NCBI GenBank assembly: GCA_013177855.1
Contig: JABLYA010000001.1
Span: 2,250,983-2,314,982, forward strand
From: Ignavibacteria bacterium
GTDB taxonomy: Bacteria > Bacteroidota > Ignavibacteria > Ch128b
Length of the DNA: 64,000 nt
Direction of reading: 5' to 3'
Shown here piece by piece: positions 63,147 to 64,000 of this stretch. The notes below the pieces were generated by a model that saw only the letters and a program-made list of their open reading frames with translations, did not search any database and was not told the DNA's origin. The first letter of the stretch is position 1, and each line of letters begins with the position of its first letter. The position numbers were made by a program, and so were the translations under genes.

Positions 63147-64000
63147 ATGAAAATGAAATTAAAATTCGTCGGAATTTATCTTTTGTTAATCACACTCGAA
63201 ATTTTTGCTCAACCAAAGACATCTCAAATTGCTTCGCTACCAGGAGCTTTCTCAAGAATGGGTTTTGGTGCAAGAGGAATGGCAATGGGGAATGCAATGA
63301 CTGCTAATATTGATGGCTCGATCAATGTTTATTATAATCCTGCATTAAATCCTTTTGTGGATAATAATCTTATCCAGCTCGGTTTTTCTTTTCTTTCACT
63401 CGATCGTAAACTAAACTTCGTTCAATTGAGCAAAAGTTTCACTCAATACAAACGAGATGCTGAAGGTAACAAAACTTCTGAAGTTCATTCAAAAGCGGGT
63501 GTGACCTTCGGTTTAATTAATTCTGGAGTTGATAATATTGACGGAAGAGATAACAGCGGACTTAGGACAAAAACTTATTCAACTTCTGAAAATTTATTTT
63601 TTCTTTCTGTCGGAATAAGTCCTTTAGACAAACTTAGTTTTGGTGTGACAGCAAAGTATTACTATTACTCATTGTTTGATAAAATAAACTCGGAAGCGGT
63701 CGGATTTGATTTCGGTGTGATATACAAAGTTTTGGATAATTTAACCATTGGTGGATTTATTGGTGATATAAACTCGAAATATCGTTGGGATTCAACTCCA
63801 CTTTATGGTGAAGAAGGAAATAATTTCTATGATTACTTTCCAGTGATTAAAAGAATTGGTGGAAGTTTTCGCCTTCCTAAAAATTTTGGAATTGTTAATC
63901 TTGATTACGAGTGGACGAGTTATCAAACGAAGCTACTCAAAGGTGGAACAGAAATTAATTTAGATGAACATTTGAAACTACGAGCAGGAATTGACCGACT
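63147..64000 (+). CDS. PorV-like outer-membrane protein, 3' end outside window
   Basis: The frame starts with one of two in-frame ATGs (63147 or 63153) and remains open to the last base, so only the first ~284 codons are present. There is a signal peptide ending IFAQ near residue 22, then GAFSRMGFGARGMAMGNAMT (~33-52) and YYNPALNP (~61-68). These are the hallmarks of PorV/UPF0164 proteins, related to FadL barrels. It lies directly after a type IX cargo gene, as PorV paralogues often do. Confidence 0.85.
   Translation, partial: MKMKLKFVGIYLLLITLEIFAQPKTSQIASLPGAFSRMGFGARGMAMGNAMTANIDGSINVYYNPALNPFVDNNLIQLGFSFLSLDRKLNFVQLSKSFTQYKRDAEGNKTSEVHSKAGVTFGLINSGVDNIDGRDNSGLRTKTYSTSENLFFLSVGISPLDKLSFGVTAKYYYYSLFDKINSEAVGFDFGVIYKVLDNLTIGGFIGDINSKYRWDSTPLYGEEGNNFYDYFPVIKRIGGSFRLPKNFGIVNLDYEWTSYQTKLLKGGTEINLDEHLKLRAGIDR

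Overview
The window is an AT-rich, gene-dense bacterial chromosome segment. It most likely comes from the Ignavibacteria or a close relative in the Bacteroidota/Chlorobiota group. Four points support this: (1) four secreted proteins carry C-terminal sorting domains of the type IX secretion (Por) type, three with the asparagine-proline-rich QNxPNPF motif; (2) there are PorV-like and many other exported outer-membrane-type proteins; (3) several genes are preceded by the Bacteroidota-type -7 element TAnnTTTG; (4) the DUF5683, DUF4835 and helix-hairpin-helix/beta-barrel genes are typical of this group. No tRNA, rRNA, CRISPR array, transposase or phage gene was seen. The assignment is an inference from family content, not from a database match.

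Layout. 1-5500 is the most accessory-looking part: the 3' end of a type III restriction-type helicase/nuclease, a 420-bp array of 21-bp tandem repeats, a protein with an internal duplication, and an unknown membrane protein. 5600-17500 is mostly housekeeping (lepA, lepB, uvrA, rdgB) with an exported subtilase, a YigZ-family protein and an AhpD-like/amidohydrolase pair. 17700-19600 is a secreted beta-helix protein on the minus strand. 19900-25200 is a compact nucleic-acid and cofactor operon (yicC, gmk, rpoZ, coaBC, family-4 uracil-DNA glycosylase, dnaB) closed by a terminator. 25300-30400 holds nfo and divergent anmK, an epimerase, rsmA, a PAP2-type membrane enzyme and a small twin-cysteine-module protein. 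30400-40700 carries menG, cmk-rpsA, mtaB, truA and a string of small metabolic and envelope genes.

40750-45750 is the most unusual part. A secreted subtilase and a lipoprotein are preceded by a 5' module (ribosome-binding site, signal-peptide start and an AT-dinucleotide tract). That module recurs nearly identically about 3.5 kb downstream with a much longer AT tract. The second copy is followed only by a stub of the secreted protein and another lipoprotein. In both copies the signal-peptide start is out of frame with the mature protein, and a change of one AT unit would bring it into frame. This looks like a duplicated, possibly phase-variable surface-protein cassette with one collapsed copy.

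45800-50400 holds exported proteins of unknown role (HhH-barrel, PorV/PorQ-like, DUF4835, RlpA-SPOR). 50357-53786 contains a serine-palmitoyltransferase-like enzyme, a GNAT acyltransferase and a divergent NAD-dependent epimerase. These match the three-gene set known for bacterial ceramide synthesis, so the organism probably makes sphingolipids. 54300-61050 is a tightly overlapping envelope operon (flippase-like protein, two membrane glycosyltransferases, a polysaccharide deacetylase, a radical SAM protein, a DUF1207-like protein, a site-2 protease). The window closes with a lipoprotein, a type IX-secreted Asp-box protein and a truncated PorV-like gene.
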